DNA from: Synechococcus sp. HK05
GTDB lineage: Bacteria; Cyanobacteriota; Cyanobacteriia; PCC-6307; Cyanobiaceae
Assembly (NCBI RefSeq): GCF_019104765.1
Contig: NZ_JAHRXJ010000002.1
Span: 291,879-355,878, forward strand
Reading direction: 5' to 3'
DNA: 64,000 bases
Below are positions 20,590 to 29,490 of this stretch, piece after piece (the first letter of the stretch is position 1; the number at the start of each line of letters is the position of its first letter). The notes beneath the pieces were generated by a model. That model was not told the DNA's origin. It searched no databases and saw only the letters and a program-made list of their open reading frames with translations. The position numbers and the translations under genes were made by a program.

Positions 20590-21107
20590 GGCTGTTGCAA
20601 GGCCTTGAGGGCCTCGATGGCCTCGCGGCGGTGGGCCGGCCCATCGAGGAGGTTGTTGAACACATGCCGAATCACACCGTCGCCATCGATCACGTAGGTG
20701 ACGCGGCCCGGCAGCAGTCCCAGCACGCTGGGCACTCCGAAGGCCTTGCGCAGCTGATTGCCTTTGTCCACCAGGAGGGGATAGGGAAGGTTGTGGCGCT
20801 GGGCAAAGCGTTGATGGCTGGCTGCGTCATCGCCGCTCACCCCCCACACCTCGGCCCCCAGGGCCTGAAGATCGCTGTAGCTGTCGCGAAAGGCGCAGGC
20901 CTCCATGGTGCAGCCGGGGGTGTCGTCCTTGGGATAGAAGAACAGCACCAGGGCTTTGCCGCCGAGTTGATCGCTGCGTTGTTCGGTGCCGTTCTGATCG
21001 GTGAGGGCAATGAGGGGTGCGCGATCGCCGCGGCTCAGGGCTGCTGCCAAGACGGTTGGGAGAGGCTGGCGAAACCCTAGGCAGGGCCTGGCGCGGCCTG
21101 GGATCAT
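20586..21107 (-). CDS. bcp: Peroxiredoxin Q / Bcp, with N-terminal extension
   Basis: A 173-residue thiol peroxidase. The peroxidatic Cys is in FFYPKDDTPGCTMEACAFRD; the second Cys five residues on is the resolving Cys of the PrxQ class. The conserved start of the domain (GDRAPLIALTDQNG) lies about 27 residues after the ATG at 21107, so there is a short hydrophobic leader (LPTVLAAALSRG) that may be an export or thylakoid-lumen signal. A TTG nearer the domain would remove it. Divergent from the exonuclease gene, 21 bases away. Confidence 0.88.
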   Translation of the reverse strand: MIPGRARPCLGFRQPLPTVLAAALSRGDRAPLIALTDQNGTEQRSDQLGGKALVLFFYPKDDTPGCTMEACAFRDSYSDLQALGAEVWGVSGDDAASHQRFAQRHNLPYPLLVDKGNQLRKAFGVPSVLGLLPGRVTYVIDGDGVIRHVFNNLLDGPAHRREAIEALKALQQP

Positions 21108-21128
21108 GAAGCCGACGCGCAGCGCTCC

Positions 21129-22037
21129 ATGGACCCGGCCGAACCCCCGCAACCCTGGGAGCAGGTGGACTTGCTGAGCCTGATGCAGGCTCCGACCGAG
21201 AAGAAGGCGCTCGAGCCTGAGATCGAGCCCGTGATCGAGCCCGAGCCCGAGCCCGTCGCTGACCCTGAACCTCGCGCCGAGCCTGATCCAGCGCCCCAAG
21301 CTGAAGCGCCGCCTGAGATCGGCTCGCCGCTTGTGCCCCAGCGGCTCTTGATCCTTGATACGGAAACCACCGGCCTCGACCCGCAGCGCGACCGTTGCAT
21401 TGAGGTGGGCGCGGTGCTGTTCGATGTGCCCCGCCGTTCTGTGCTGGCCCAGGTGTCTTTCCTGCTGCCCTGCGAGCACAATCCTGCCCAGGCGGTGAAC
21501 GGCATTGATCCCGTACTCACCCAGCAGCCCCAACCCTGGCAGCAGGGCCTTGATTGGTTTGAGGCTTTATTGGCTGCTGCCGATGTGGTGGTGGCGCACA
21601 ACGCGGCGTTTGATCGCCAGTGGTTTGGGATTGCTCCCCTGCCCGCGATCCATCAGCCTTGGCTTTGCTCGATGGAGGACATCCGCTGGCCTGCGGATCG
21701 CCACCTCCGCTCGAACCCATCGGTGCGGGATCTGGCGCTCGCCTATGGCGTGCCGGTGTGGGCCGCCCATCGCGCCCTCACCGACTGCATCTATTTGGCC
21801 CAGGTGTTTGAGCGTTGCAGCGATCTTGAGCAGCTGCTCCAACAGGGCCTGGAGCCCCGTCGGCTCTACCGCGCCCGCTTGTCCTATGAGGAGCGTCATA
21901 AAGCTCGCGAAGCCGGGTTCCGCTGGAATGAGCCGGTGAGTGGGGCCTGGAGCCGTCGCCTGTCGGAGCGGGAGGCGGCGTTGCTCAGTTTCCCTGTGGT
22001 GCCGGTGGAGGGGGAGCAGCAACGCCGTTCGGCCTAA
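21129..22037 (+). CDS. DEDDh 3'-5' exonuclease (DnaQ-like) with Glu/Pro-rich N terminus
   Basis: A 302-residue protein. After an acidic N-terminal segment with repeated EPE/EPV units (about residues 28-70) comes an exonuclease domain: ExoI LILDTETTGLDP, ExoII HNAAFDRQW and ExoIII HRALTDCIYLA, giving the D-E-D-D-H set. Family members proofread or trim RNA/DNA; the substrate is unknown. The C-terminal 90 residues (YEERHKAREAGFRWNE ... AWSRRLSERE) form an extra module seen in cyanobacterial DnaQ-like proteins. Confidence 0.85.
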   Translation: MDPAEPPQPWEQVDLLSLMQAPTEKKALEPEIEPVIEPEPEPVADPEPRAEPDPAPQAEAPPEIGSPLVPQRLLILDTETTGLDPQRDRCIEVGAVLFDVPRRSVLAQVSFLLPCEHNPAQAVNGIDPVLTQQPQPWQQGLDWFEALLAAADVVVAHNAAFDRQWFGIAPLPAIHQPWLCSMEDIRWPADRHLRSNPSVRDLALAYGVPVWAAHRALTDCIYLAQVFERCSDLEQLLQQGLEPRRLYRARLSYEERHKAREAGFRWNEPVSGAWSRRLSEREAALLSFPVVPVEGEQQRRSA

Positions 22038-22141
22038 GCGCTCCACTGGTTTTCCTTCATCTATAGGAAGGTGAAACGCTGCTTTTCATTGCCCTGGGCA
22101 TTTGCGGCCATGGTGTGGATGAAGCTTCGAGGTTGTGTGCG

Positions 22142-22393
22142 ATGGCCGTTTCCGCCCGCGGACACCCCCGCCATCCCCCCCCAGTGCATCAGCGGGTGCA
22201 GCGCTGGCAAGACACCCGCACCTGGGCTCGGCTCATCCGTGAAGCCGAGGCGCTTTGGCATGTGGATGTGCGCGACCTGCGCCGTCTAGGCGCGCTGGAG
22301 TTGTCGCAGTTGCTGGAGGAAGTGCCCCCCAGCCTTCGCCCGCGTGTGAACCGTTGGCTGGCTTGCTATCGGGTGCACACCCGGTTGCAGTAA
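22142..22393 (+). CDS. Small hypothetical protein
   Basis: An 83-residue basic protein (MAVSARGHPR start) with no family I recognise. The central WARLIREAEALWHVDVRDLRRLGALELSQLLEEVPPSLRPRVNRWL is strongly helical and reads like a small DNA- or RNA-associated bundle, but no motif supports that. An ATG at 22115 would add nine residues. It sits between the exonuclease gene and the tRNA-Pro terminator. Confidence 0.55.
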   Translation: MAVSARGHPRHPPPVHQRVQRWQDTRTWARLIREAEALWHVDVRDLRRLGALELSQLLEEVPPSLRPRVNRWLACYRVHTRLQ

Positions 22394-22419
22394 ACGCTGC
22401 GTGATCGCTGCGAAGGCAT

Positions 22420-22444
22420 AAAAAAACCACCCCGAGGGGTGGTT
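22420..22444 (-). terminator. Rho-independent terminator of tRNA-Pro
   Basis: Inverted repeat AACCACCCC / GGGGTGGTT with a minimal GA at the tip; on the minus strand it is followed by seven T (A7 on the plus strand at 22420-22426). It lies 16 bases downstream of the tRNA-Pro 3' end, so it ends that transcript. There is no T-run for the plus strand. Confidence 0.8.
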
Positions 22445-22459
22445 GAGAGCCGGTTGCAA

Positions 22460-22533
22460 TCGGAGCGGCGGGATTTGAACCCACGACCCCCACTACCCCA
22501 AAGTGGTGCGCTACCAAGCTGCGCTACGCCCCG
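22460..22533 (-). tRNA. trnP: tRNA-Pro (UGG)
   Basis: A 74-base cloverleaf on the minus strand: acceptor CGGGGCG pairs with CGCTCCG (one G-U), discriminator A, D-arm with AGCTTGGTAGCGC, anticodon loop with TGG between CTT and GG, and T-arm with GGGTTCAAATCCC. The CCA end is not encoded. The UGG anticodon reads CCA/CCG-type proline codons. Confidence 0.95.
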
Positions 22534-22548
22534 GCGAGAAAGAAATTA

Positions 22549-22908
22549 TCACAGCGCCTTCCCGCGCCTGGCCTGGATTTTGCGCAGAAGGGAGGCGGTG
22601 AGTTCCTCCCGGTTGAGGGTGCTGTAACCCCAGAGGCGCAGCGCCCGAGCGAGCTCCCGGAGCTCCCGGAGCGTCATGGCCGCCAGCCGCAGTTCTGGAA
22701 CGCGCTGCCAGGCGGAACTGGTCATCGGCAGCTCGCTGCCGCTTCGCCCGCCCCGTAGGCCTGCGAGGGCTCCATCGGCCATCCATTCGGGCACGAGCAC
22801 AAACAGCACGGCCAGCAGGCCGTAGAGCTCCACCAGTCCCTTGGGCAGCGGATGGAGCTGGCGCTGAGGCTTCGGATCCACGCTGTTGCTGAGGGATGGG
22901 CGCGGCAT
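22549..22908 (-). CDS. Small protein with SAP/Rho-N-like C-terminal helix pair
   Basis: About 119 residues from ATG 22908 (a GTG at 22935 adds nine). Residues 25-45 are hydrophobic (LVELYGLLAVLFVLVPEWM), possibly a membrane or buried helix. The C-terminal 45 residues, MTLRELRELARALRLWGYSTLNREELTASLLRKI, match the SAP / Rho-termination-factor N-terminal helix-extended-helix pattern used for nucleic-acid binding. Function unknown. It lies just upstream of tRNA-Pro on the same strand. Confidence 0.7.
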   Translation of the reverse strand: MPRPSLSNSVDPKPQRQLHPLPKGLVELYGLLAVLFVLVPEWMADGALAGLRGGRSGSELPMTSSAWQRVPELRLAAMTLRELRELARALRLWGYSTLNREELTASLLRKIQARRGKAL

Positions 22909-22955
22909 CCATGCCGCCGGGGCATTGTCACCCACGAGCCTGGGATCTTGTTGGC

Positions 22956-23162
22956 TCAGATCAACTCGGCCTTGCCTTGGCCCGGTAGCCGTGGCTGTTG
23001 CGGGGCAGGCGCTGATTTGGGTGAAAGGGGGGCTGCATCACGCCATTGCAGGGCGGGTTCCGGCGATGGCGCCAGCCGCACAAACCAGAACACCAGGGCA
23101 AACACCAACCCCAGGGTGATCAGCATCCCGAGGATCACGGTGCGGTCGGGTAGGGGATTCAT
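22956..23162 (-). CDS. Small single-pass membrane protein
   Basis: A 68-residue protein with one transmembrane helix (about residues 9-27, VILGMLITLGLVFALVFWFV) and a proline-rich polar tail. Not recognised. It starts 7 bases after the stop of the upstream 96-residue gene, as part of the minus-strand msrA run. Confidence 0.6.
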   Translation of the reverse strand: MNPLPDRTVILGMLITLGLVFALVFWFVRLAPSPEPALQWRDAAPLSPKSAPAPQQPRLPGQGKAELI

Positions 23163-23169
23163 CCGGGAT

Positions 23170-23460
23170 TCAGGCTTGATCGGTGCGGGTGCACTGGAGC
23201 TTGCGTCGGCCCTGCTCCAGGGTGAGGCTGTCGCCCCAGAGGATCAGTTCCATCGCATCGCTGCCGTAGCGCACACCAGGCTGGCTGCTCGCCACGCGAA
23301 AGAGGGTGAAGCGGTTGCGACCGCTGATCAACGACGCCTGGGCATCGTTGCGCTCCACCACCAGCACACCCTGATCGCCACACAGGAAGCGCTCGCGGGT
23401 GTCGTAGTCCTCCCACCAGGGGCTGCTGAGGGCCAGCAATGGCAGCAATAGAGCAATCAC
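23170..23460 (-). CDS. Small exported protein, unknown
   Basis: A 96-residue protein beginning GTG at 23460 with a short signal-like stretch (IALLLPLLALSSPWW). The rest (YDTRERFLCGDQGVLVVERNDAQASLISGRNRFTLFRV ...) contains two cysteines and looks like a small beta-rich extracytoplasmic domain, reminiscent of C-type-lysozyme-inhibitor-like folds (FxCxxG, then xLxxG), though that is only a resemblance. It begins 7 bases after msrA. Confidence 0.6.
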   Translation of the reverse strand: MIALLLPLLALSSPWWEDYDTRERFLCGDQGVLVVERNDAQASLISGRNRFTLFRVASSQPGVRYGSDAMELILWGDSLTLEQGRRKLQCTRTDQA

Positions 23461-23467
23461 AACGCCG

Positions 23468-24223
23468 TTACAAGCGGATGGGAGCGTTGTCACCGCGCAG
23501 CACGCAGTGATCGATCGACCAGTCGTAGTGGCTCCACACCGAGGCGGGCAACTTGTAGGCGCTGCCTTCGAAGGCATCCAGCAGCACACCGCTGGGGCGA
23601 GCGGAGCAGTAGGGGCGGCTGCCGGGGCGAGCCAGATACTGCTGGTGGTAAGTCTCCGCGAAGAAAAAGGGTTTGCCGGTTGCGATCTCCGTGGTGATCG
23701 CTCCCTTGCCGTTGGCGTTGAGCAGCTCCTGGTAGCGATCGCAGGAGGCTTTGGCGATCCGGAGGAGCTCAGGCTCCATCACATAGACGGCCGAGCGGTA
23801 TTGCGTGCCCGTGTCGTTGCCTTGTGCCATGCCCTGGGTGGGGTCGTGGCATTCCCAGAACAGCTTCAGCAGATCGCTGAAATCAACGGCATTCACATCC
23901 CACACCACCCGCACCACTTCGGTGTGCCCGGTGCGGCCGGAGCACACTTCCTCATAGGTGGGGTTGGGGGTGTAGCCACCGGCGTACCCCACGGCGGTGC
24001 TGATCACACCGGGCAGGCGCCAGAACCCCTTCTCCGCGCCCCAGAAACAGCCGCAGCCGAAGAGGGCTTCCTGCTGGCTTGTGCTGAGCGGTGCTTTCAG
24101 GGCTGTGCCGAGCACCACATGGCGATCGGCCGTGGCGATGGGGGTGCTGCGGCCGGGTAGGGCGGCATCGGGAGCGATCAGCGCGCCCTTGGTTCCGCCC
24201 AGTCCCTGAAACAGTCCGAACAC
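23468..24223 (-). CDS. msrA: MsrA, peptide methionine-S-sulfoxide reductase
   Basis: A 251-residue reductase of Met-S-sulfoxide. The catalytic GCFWG is present ([13 protein letters not shown] near residue 56), followed by the family blocks [27 protein letters not shown] and ETYHQQYL. About 50 residues precede the catalytic motif, and the C terminus is longer than in E. coli MsrA, both usual for the cyanobacterial form. Start is GTG at 24223. Together with the Bcp gene nearby it contributes to oxidative-damage repair. Confidence 0.94.
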   Translation of the reverse strand: MFGLFQGLGGTKGALIAPDAALPGRSTPIATADRHVVLGTALKAPLSTSQQEALFGCGCFWGAEKGFWRLPGVISTAVGYAGGYTPNPTYEEVCSGRTGHTEVVRVVWDVNAVDFSDLLKLFWECHDPTQGMAQGNDTGTQYRSAVYVMEPELLRIAKASCDRYQELLNANGKGAITTEIATGKPFFFAETYHQQYLARPGSRPYCSARPSGVLLDAFEGSAYKLPASVWSHYDWSIDHCVLRGDNAPIRL

Positions 24224-24262
24224 TGATGCCGCAGCCGATGTGGTGAGGTCAGCCTACGGCGC

Positions 24263-24517
24263 TCAACCTTGTGGTGCGCCCGGCTCCAGGGCGATGTGGT
24301 TGAGCAGGGTGGTGGTGAAGGCAAAGAGCAGAAAGGGCAGCGAGAGCACCAGGATCAACCCCACACCCACCAGGGCAAACAAGGGTTTGCTGGCGCCCAT
24401 CAGTGCCAGGCCAGCGGCCAGGCTCACGAAGATCACCAGCATCCAAATCAGGATCTGGCCGTAGATATCGCCGAAGGTGAGGGTGCAGCGCAGGCGATAG
24501 GGCACACCGGTGGTCAT
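24263..24517 (-). CDS. Small two-helix membrane protein
   Basis: An 84-residue protein with two predicted transmembrane helices (ILIWMLVIFVSLAAGLALMG and FALVGVGLILVLSLPFLLFAFTTTLL) after a short charged N terminus. No family recognised. About 100 bases without visible features separate it from the ABC exporter upstream. Confidence 0.65.
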   Translation of the reverse strand: MTTGVPYRLRCTLTFGDIYGQILIWMLVIFVSLAAGLALMGASKPLFALVGVGLILVLSLPFLLFAFTTTLLNHIALEPGAPQG

Positions 24518-24619
24518 GGCAGCGGCGCGGAGCGTTCCACCAGCTAAGCCACGGCTGAGCGCCTTGTCTGGTGACAGGCACAGAGTGTGACCGAATGCGC
24601 GGGAGGCTTGCCGGTTCTG

Positions 24620-26386
24620 TTAAGCAGCCCGGCTCAACTGCTGCTCCGCCTGCTCTCGCTCCCACAGGCGCCGGTAGGTGCCGCTTTGTTGCACCAGCTC
24701 GTTGTGGTGGCCCTGTTGCACGAGACGGCCGCCATCCATCACCAGGATGCGATCGCAGGCGGCGGCGGCCGAGAGCTGGTGGCTGATCATCAGGATCGTG
24801 CGGTCCTGCTGGCTGCGCACCGATTGCAGGATGTCGGCGGCGGTGTTGTTGTCCACGCTGGCGAGGGCGTCGTCGAGCACCAGCAGAGGCGCCTGGACCA
24901 ACAGGGCCCGGCCTAGGGCCGTGCGCTGGCGCTGACCACCACTCAGGGTGATGCCGCGTTCGCCCACGAGCGTGCTGTAGCCATCGGGGAAACCGCGGAT
25001 ATCGCCCTCGAGCCGCGCCTGGATCGCTGCTGCTTCCACCTGCTCTTGGCCGGCGTTGGGTTCGCCGTAGCGCAGGTTGTCGGCCAGGGTGGCCGTGAAC
25101 AGATACCCCTCTTGGGGCACCAGAGCCACCTGGTGACGCAGCTGTTGGAGCTCCACCTGGGTGATGTCGGTGCCGTTGAGGAACAGCGTTCCCTCCGGCA
25201 CCTCCACCATGCGGCCCAGGGCCCGGGCCAGGGTGGTTTTGCCGCAGCCCACGGGCCCCACCACCGCCACCAGTTCGCCAGGCTCCAGCCGGAAGCTCAC
25301 GCCATCGAGGGCCAGGCGCTCCGCCTCGGGGTAGCGCAGGCAGAGGTTGCGGGCCTCCACAGCGGCGGCGCGGCGGCCGGCCACTTGAGGCGGCGCGACC
25401 TCCACGGGTTGCGGCGGTGAGGTCACCCGCGGTTTGCGCCGCAGCAGCTCTTCCACCCGCTCGAGGCTCACCTGGCCGGTTTGGAAGGTGTTGAGGGTGA
25501 AGCCCAGCAGCGCCGTGGGGAACACCAGGCGCTCCACATAAAGGATCAGCGCCACCAGATCGCCAATGCTCAGCCGCCCGGTTTCCAGTTGGCCGCTGCC
25601 CAGGGCGAGCAGCAGCAGCAGGCTCACCGAGGAGATGCCCTCCAGCAGCGGGAACAAGGTGCTGCGGGTGCGAGCCAGTTGCAGCGCATCGTCGCGGTAG
25701 CGGCGATTGCGGCTTTCGAAGGCCAGGCGTTCGGTGGCTTCCTGGCCGTAGATCTTGATGGCATTGATCCCGGAGAGGTCTTCCTGGATCAGATCGCTCA
25801 GCTGCGCTAGGGCCTCTTGCTGGCGCCGCTGCTGGCGCATCATGCGCCCGCCGAACAGGCGCACAGTCACCAGCATCAACGGGTACAGCCCCACTGCCGC
25901 CAGGCTCAACAGGGGGTCGATGGCGAGCATCGCCGGCAGGGTGAGGGCATAGGCCAGCACCGTGTTGGTGAGGCTGAGCACCGCAAAACCCAGCAGGCGC
26001 CGCACGTTCTCCACGTCGCTGGTGGCGCGGCTGATCACTTCTCCGCTGCCGGTGGTCTGCACCCAGCCCGGCTCCTGGCGGAGCATGTGCTCAAAAATCT
26101 GTTGCTTGAGGCTTGCCTCCACCTGGCGCCCCACGCCGAACACCAACATGCGCGACCAGAGGCGCACCCCCCCCATCAAGGTGGCCAGAACGATGATCAG
26201 CGCGGCCTGGCGCAGCACATCGCTGAAGGTGAAGCCATCCTGCAGGTCGTCGATCACACCCCGCACCAGCAGTGGCAGCGCCACGCTGAGCAGGTTCACC
26301 ACCACCAACGCCGCCACACCCAGCAGCACCGTGCGGCGATAGGGCCGCAGGTAGCGCCCGATCAATCCGAACCGGATGGCTGCCAT
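24620..26386 (-). CDS. ABC exporter half-transporter (fused TMD-NBD)
   Basis: A 588-residue type IV ABC protein: about six transmembrane helices in residues 20-310, then an ATPase domain with Walker A GPVGCGKTT, Q-loop VALVPQEGYLF, signature LSGGQRQRTALGRALL and Walker B LLVLDDALASVDN. It resembles the MdlB/MsbA-like exporters of lipids or multidrug type and would work as a homodimer or heterodimer. No partner gene is adjacent, so a homodimer is likelier. Substrate unknown. Confidence 0.9.
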   Translation of the reverse strand: MAAIRFGLIGRYLRPYRRTVLLGVAALVVVNLLSVALPLLVRGVIDDLQDGFTFSDVLRQAALIIVLATLMGGVRLWSRMLVFGVGRQVEASLKQQIFEHMLRQEPGWVQTTGSGEVISRATSDVENVRRLLGFAVLSLTNTVLAYALTLPAMLAIDPLLSLAAVGLYPLMLVTVRLFGGRMMRQQRRQQEALAQLSDLIQEDLSGINAIKIYGQEATERLAFESRNRRYRDDALQLARTRSTLFPLLEGISSVSLLLLLALGSGQLETGRLSIGDLVALILYVERLVFPTALLGFTLNTFQTGQVSLERVEELLRRKPRVTSPPQPVEVAPPQVAGRRAAAVEARNLCLRYPEAERLALDGVSFRLEPGELVAVVGPVGCGKTTLARALGRMVEVPEGTLFLNGTDITQVELQQLRHQVALVPQEGYLFTATLADNLRYGEPNAGQEQVEAAAIQARLEGDIRGFPDGYSTLVGERGITLSGGQRQRTALGRALLVQAPLLVLDDALASVDNNTAADILQSVRSQQDRTILMISHQLSAAAACDRILVMDGGRLVQQGHHNELVQQSGTYRRLWEREQAEQQLSRAA

Positions 26387-26439
26387 GTCACACCGCAGGA
26401 AGCTGCCAACCTAGGGAGCCAGCCGAGCAGCGCGTTCTG

Positions 26440-26763
26440 ATGCCCGCCAGCGATCAGCCCGAGCAACAGCATCCTTTGTATGCATCGGATCGTGAGTTGG
26501 TCGACGCCTTGCTGGCCACCGAGCAGCCAGCCGATGGCCAGTTGGTGGATCTGGGCCGGCTGCTGATGCGCTATGCCGGCTTCCCCGGTGCCATCGATCT
26601 TCAGGACGACCTGGAGAAGACCCTGCGCCTCTGGGGTCTGAGCCACGCGGAACTCAATCAACGCTGCCGCGCGATCTGGGCCTCTGGCTACCGCCCTGGT
26701 GCTGAGGCGCAGGAGCAGGCCGTGGGCTCGGGCTTTGATACGGCCGATCAGGACAGTCCCTGA
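26440..26763 (+). CDS. DUF3288-family protein
   Basis: A 107-residue protein whose core HPLYASDRELVDALLATEQPADGQLVDLGRLLMRYAGFPGA and following DLEKTLRLWGLS match the cyanobacterial DUF3288 family as I recall it. Small, soluble, mostly helical. Function unknown. It precedes trpD by 37 bases. Confidence 0.7.
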   Translation: MPASDQPEQQHPLYASDRELVDALLATEQPADGQLVDLGRLLMRYAGFPGAIDLQDDLEKTLRLWGLSHAELNQRCRAIWASGYRPGAEAQEQAVGSGFDTADQDSP

Positions 26764-26800
26764 AGGTTTCTGCTACATCAGCCCCATCTGAGTGCTCCCC

Positions 26801-27835
26801 ATGGCCGCTGTTTCGTCCTGGCCCGCGCTGCTGGAGCAGCTGTTGCAGGGGGAGTCGCTGCAGGCAGACCAGGCCACAGCCCTGATGCAGGCCTGGCTCG
26901 CCGAAGAGCTGGAGCCGGTGCTCACCGGTGCCCTGCTGGCTGCCTTGCGGGCCAAGGGGGTGAACGGTGAGGAGCTTGCCGCCATGGCCCAGGTGCTGCG
27001 GCAGGCCTGCCCCTTGCCTGGGCCTCGCCCCGATCTGCCCCTGGTGGATACCTGCGGCACTGGAGGGGATGGGGCCAACACGTTCAACATCTCCACGGCC
27101 GTTGCTTTTGTGGCGGCGGCCTGTGGCGCCCATGTGGCCAAACACGGCAACCGAAGCGCTAGCGGCAAGGTGGGCTCCGCTGATGTGCTCGAGGCGGCGG
27201 GGCTCAACCTCAAAGCCCCGCCCGAGCAGGTGGTGGCGGCGCTGGAGCCGGCGGGTGTCACCTTTCTGTTTGCCCCCGGCTGGCACCCGGCACTCGTGGG
27301 GCTGGCTCCGCTGCGCCGCGCCCTAGGGGTGCGCACGGTGTTCAACCTGCTCGGCCCGCTGGTGAATCCACTCCGCCCGGATACCCAAGTGCTGGGGGTG
27401 GGCGCTGCTGATCTGCTCGATCCCATGGCAGATGCGTTGGCTCGCCTGGGCCTGCGGCGGGCTGTGGTGGTGCACGGCCACGGCGGTCTTGATGAGGCGT
27501 CGCTCTCAGGCCCCAGTGAGCTGCGCCTGATCGAGGCGGGCTCGGTTCGCCGCGACACGATCACACCGGCTGCGCTGGGCTTGGCAGACGCGCCGATGCA
27601 GGCCCTGGTGGGCGGTGAGCTGGCTGAGAACCAGGCGATCCTGGAGGCGGTGCTGCAGGGGCGTGGCACGGCTGCGCAGCGCGATGTGGTCGCCCTCAAC
27701 GCCGCCTTGGTGGTTTGGGCTGCCGGTTGCGCCGACTCCGTGGCAGCCGCCGTGCCGATGGCCCTAGGGGCCATGGCTGGCGGTGAAGCCTGGCAACGGT
27801 TTGAGCGCTTGCGCGCAGCCTTGGCCCCGCAGTAA
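26801..27835 (+). CDS. trpD: TrpD, anthranilate phosphoribosyltransferase
   Basis: A 344-residue enzyme of tryptophan synthesis that joins anthranilate to PRPP. PRPP-binding GTGGDGANTFNIST near residue 88 and KHGNRSASGKVGSADVLE near residue 117 are both present. The ATG at 26801 is preferred over an in-frame GTG at 26792. The other trp genes are not in the window. Confidence 0.95.
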   Translation: MAAVSSWPALLEQLLQGESLQADQATALMQAWLAEELEPVLTGALLAALRAKGVNGEELAAMAQVLRQACPLPGPRPDLPLVDTCGTGGDGANTFNISTAVAFVAAACGAHVAKHGNRSASGKVGSADVLEAAGLNLKAPPEQVVAALEPAGVTFLFAPGWHPALVGLAPLRRALGVRTVFNLLGPLVNPLRPDTQVLGVGAADLLDPMADALARLGLRRAVVVHGHGGLDEASLSGPSELRLIEAGSVRRDTITPAALGLADAPMQALVGGELAENQAILEAVLQGRGTAAQRDVVALNAALVVWAAGCADSVAAAVPMALGAMAGGEAWQRFERLRAALAPQ

Positions 27836-27865
27836 CACGGATCCGTTGGAGGGGATGATGGGTGC

Positions 27866-29008
27866 ATGACGACAGCTTCCCCATCCCCCGCCCTGCTCGT
27901 GCTGGCCGATGGCCTGGTGCTGCGCGGCGAATCCTTTGGCGCCTGCGGCACGGCGGTGGGTGAGGTGGTGTTCAACACCGGGATGAGCGGGTATCAGGAG
28001 GTGATGACCGACCCCAGCTACTCCGGTCAGCTGGTGACCTTCACCTATCCGGAACTGGGTAACACCGGCGTGAACAGCGCTGATCAGGAAGCCGATGCGC
28101 CCCACGTGCGCGGGGTGATCGCCCGTGAACTGGCGCCGGTGCCCAGCAACTGGCGCTGTGAAGACACGCTGGAGGCCTGGTTGCAACGCCACAACGTGGT
28201 GGGCATCCGCGGCATCGACACGCGCGCCTTGGTGCGCCATCTGCGCGAAGGGGGCGCCATCAACGGTGCCATCAGCACCGACGGCAGCAGCCCCCAACAG
28301 CTGCTCAATCAGGTGCGCTCCGCACCCTCGATGGCAGGCCTCAATCTCGCTCAAACCGTGAGCACCGCCGCGCCTTACGACTGGAGCAGCCTTTGCCCTG
28401 CCGCGTTTGATCAGCGCCTGCAGAGCAATCCCGCCACTCCTTATCGGGTGGTGGCCATTGATTTCGGCATCAAGCGCGCCATTCTCGAGCGCCTGGCTGC
28501 CCATGGCTGCGCGATCACCGTGCTTCCCGCCGATGCCACCCTCGAGCAGGTGCTGGCTTTGCAGCCTGAGGGTGTGTTCCTCTCCAATGGCCCTGGAGAT
28601 CCGTCGGCAGTGACCAGCGGCATCGAGCTGGCGCGGGGCCTGTTGGCCCAGAGCAACCTGCCGGTGTTCGGCATCTGCCTGGGCCACCAGATTTTGGGTT
28701 TGGCGATGGGTGGTAGCACCTACAAGCTCGGTTACGGCCACCGCGGCCTCAACCACCCTTGCGGCAGCCCCGGTGTGGTGGAGATCACCAGCCAGAACCA
28801 TGGCTTCGCCATCGATGCGGCCTCGCTGCCGGCCGATGCGGTGGAGGTCACGCACTTCAATCTCAACGACCGCACGGTGGCGGCGTTGGCCCACCGCCAG
28901 AAGCCTGTGTTTGGGGTGCAGTACCACCCGGAAGCCAGCCCTGGTCCCCACGACGCCGACCACCACTTCGCTCGCTTTGCGGCCTTGATGGCTGAGCGGC
29001 GCGCCTAG
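27866..29008 (+). CDS. carA: CarA, carbamoyl-phosphate synthase small (glutaminase) subunit
   Basis: A 380-residue subunit supplying ammonia for arginine and pyrimidine synthesis. The N-terminal CPSase small-chain domain ([21 protein letters not shown]) is followed by a class I glutamine amidotransferase with nucleophile [11 protein letters not shown] and the catalytic His-Glu in [11 protein letters not shown]. The large subunit carB is not in the window. Confidence 0.96.
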   Translation: MTTASPSPALLVLADGLVLRGESFGACGTAVGEVVFNTGMSGYQEVMTDPSYSGQLVTFTYPELGNTGVNSADQEADAPHVRGVIARELAPVPSNWRCEDTLEAWLQRHNVVGIRGIDTRALVRHLREGGAINGAISTDGSSPQQLLNQVRSAPSMAGLNLAQTVSTAAPYDWSSLCPAAFDQRLQSNPATPYRVVAIDFGIKRAILERLAAHGCAITVLPADATLEQVLALQPEGVFLSNGPGDPSAVTSGIELARGLLAQSNLPVFGICLGHQILGLAMGGSTYKLGYGHRGLNHPCGSPGVVEITSQNHGFAIDAASLPADAVEVTHFNLNDRTVAALAHRQKPVFGVQYHPEASPGPHDADHHFARFAALMAERRA

Positions 29009-29142
29009 GGCACCCCTGGCGGCGCCCCGGGTTGTGCCGCATCGATGCAGCTTTGTTGCGGTCCTGTTCGTTCCGAAAACCGTCATTACACTGCAGGCGC
29101 CCCAAACGTCAGAGGTCAGGAGCCATCACTGATCTGCAGCGA

Positions 29143-29490
29143 TTGACCGTGTCTCTGCGCGGTGGCTTTCAGCAGCAGGACGGCTGTCTGCTGTTCAGCT
29201 TCACCGGCCAGCTCGACGCCTACTCCGAGAAGCAATTTCTCGCCTTCATCACCGATCACCTCACCAGCACTCCCCAGCCGCTGGTGATCGATCTGAGCAA
29301 GATCGATTTCATCGACTCCTCCGGCCTCGGTGCCCTGGTGCAAATGGCCAAGCACTGCAATGACCAGGCCATGCAGTTCCTGGTGGTGGGCAATGCACGG
29401 GTGGTGCAGACGGTGAAACTGGTGAGGCTTGAGCAGTTCCTCCATCTCCAGCCCGACCTCGATACCGCCCTCGGATCCATCGCTGCCTGA
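29143..29490 (+). CDS. STAS-domain anti-sigma-factor antagonist (SpoIIAA/RsbV-like)
   Basis: About 115 residues forming a STAS domain: LFSFTGQLDAYSE, then the phosphoacceptor loop VIDLSKIDFIDSSGLGALV, where the serine pair in DSSG is the usual phosphorylation site. It should act in a partner-switching module with a kinase such as the RsbW-like protein at 57619-58020. The start is uncertain: the TTG at 29143 gives the expected N terminus but has no close ribosome-binding site, whereas GAGGT at 29112-29116 fits an in-frame ATC at 29125. The coding frame itself is clear. Confidence 0.8.
   Translation: MTVSLRGGFQQQDGCLLFSFTGQLDAYSEKQFLAFITDHLTSTPQPLVIDLSKIDFIDSSGLGALVQMAKHCNDQAMQFLVVGNARVVQTVKLVRLEQFLHLQPDLDTALGSIAA

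Noticed and set aside
27764..29086. 440-codon minus-strand frame opposite carA
   Set aside because: His/Gly/Ala-rich translation typical of the antisense frame of a GC-rich gene; no motif.
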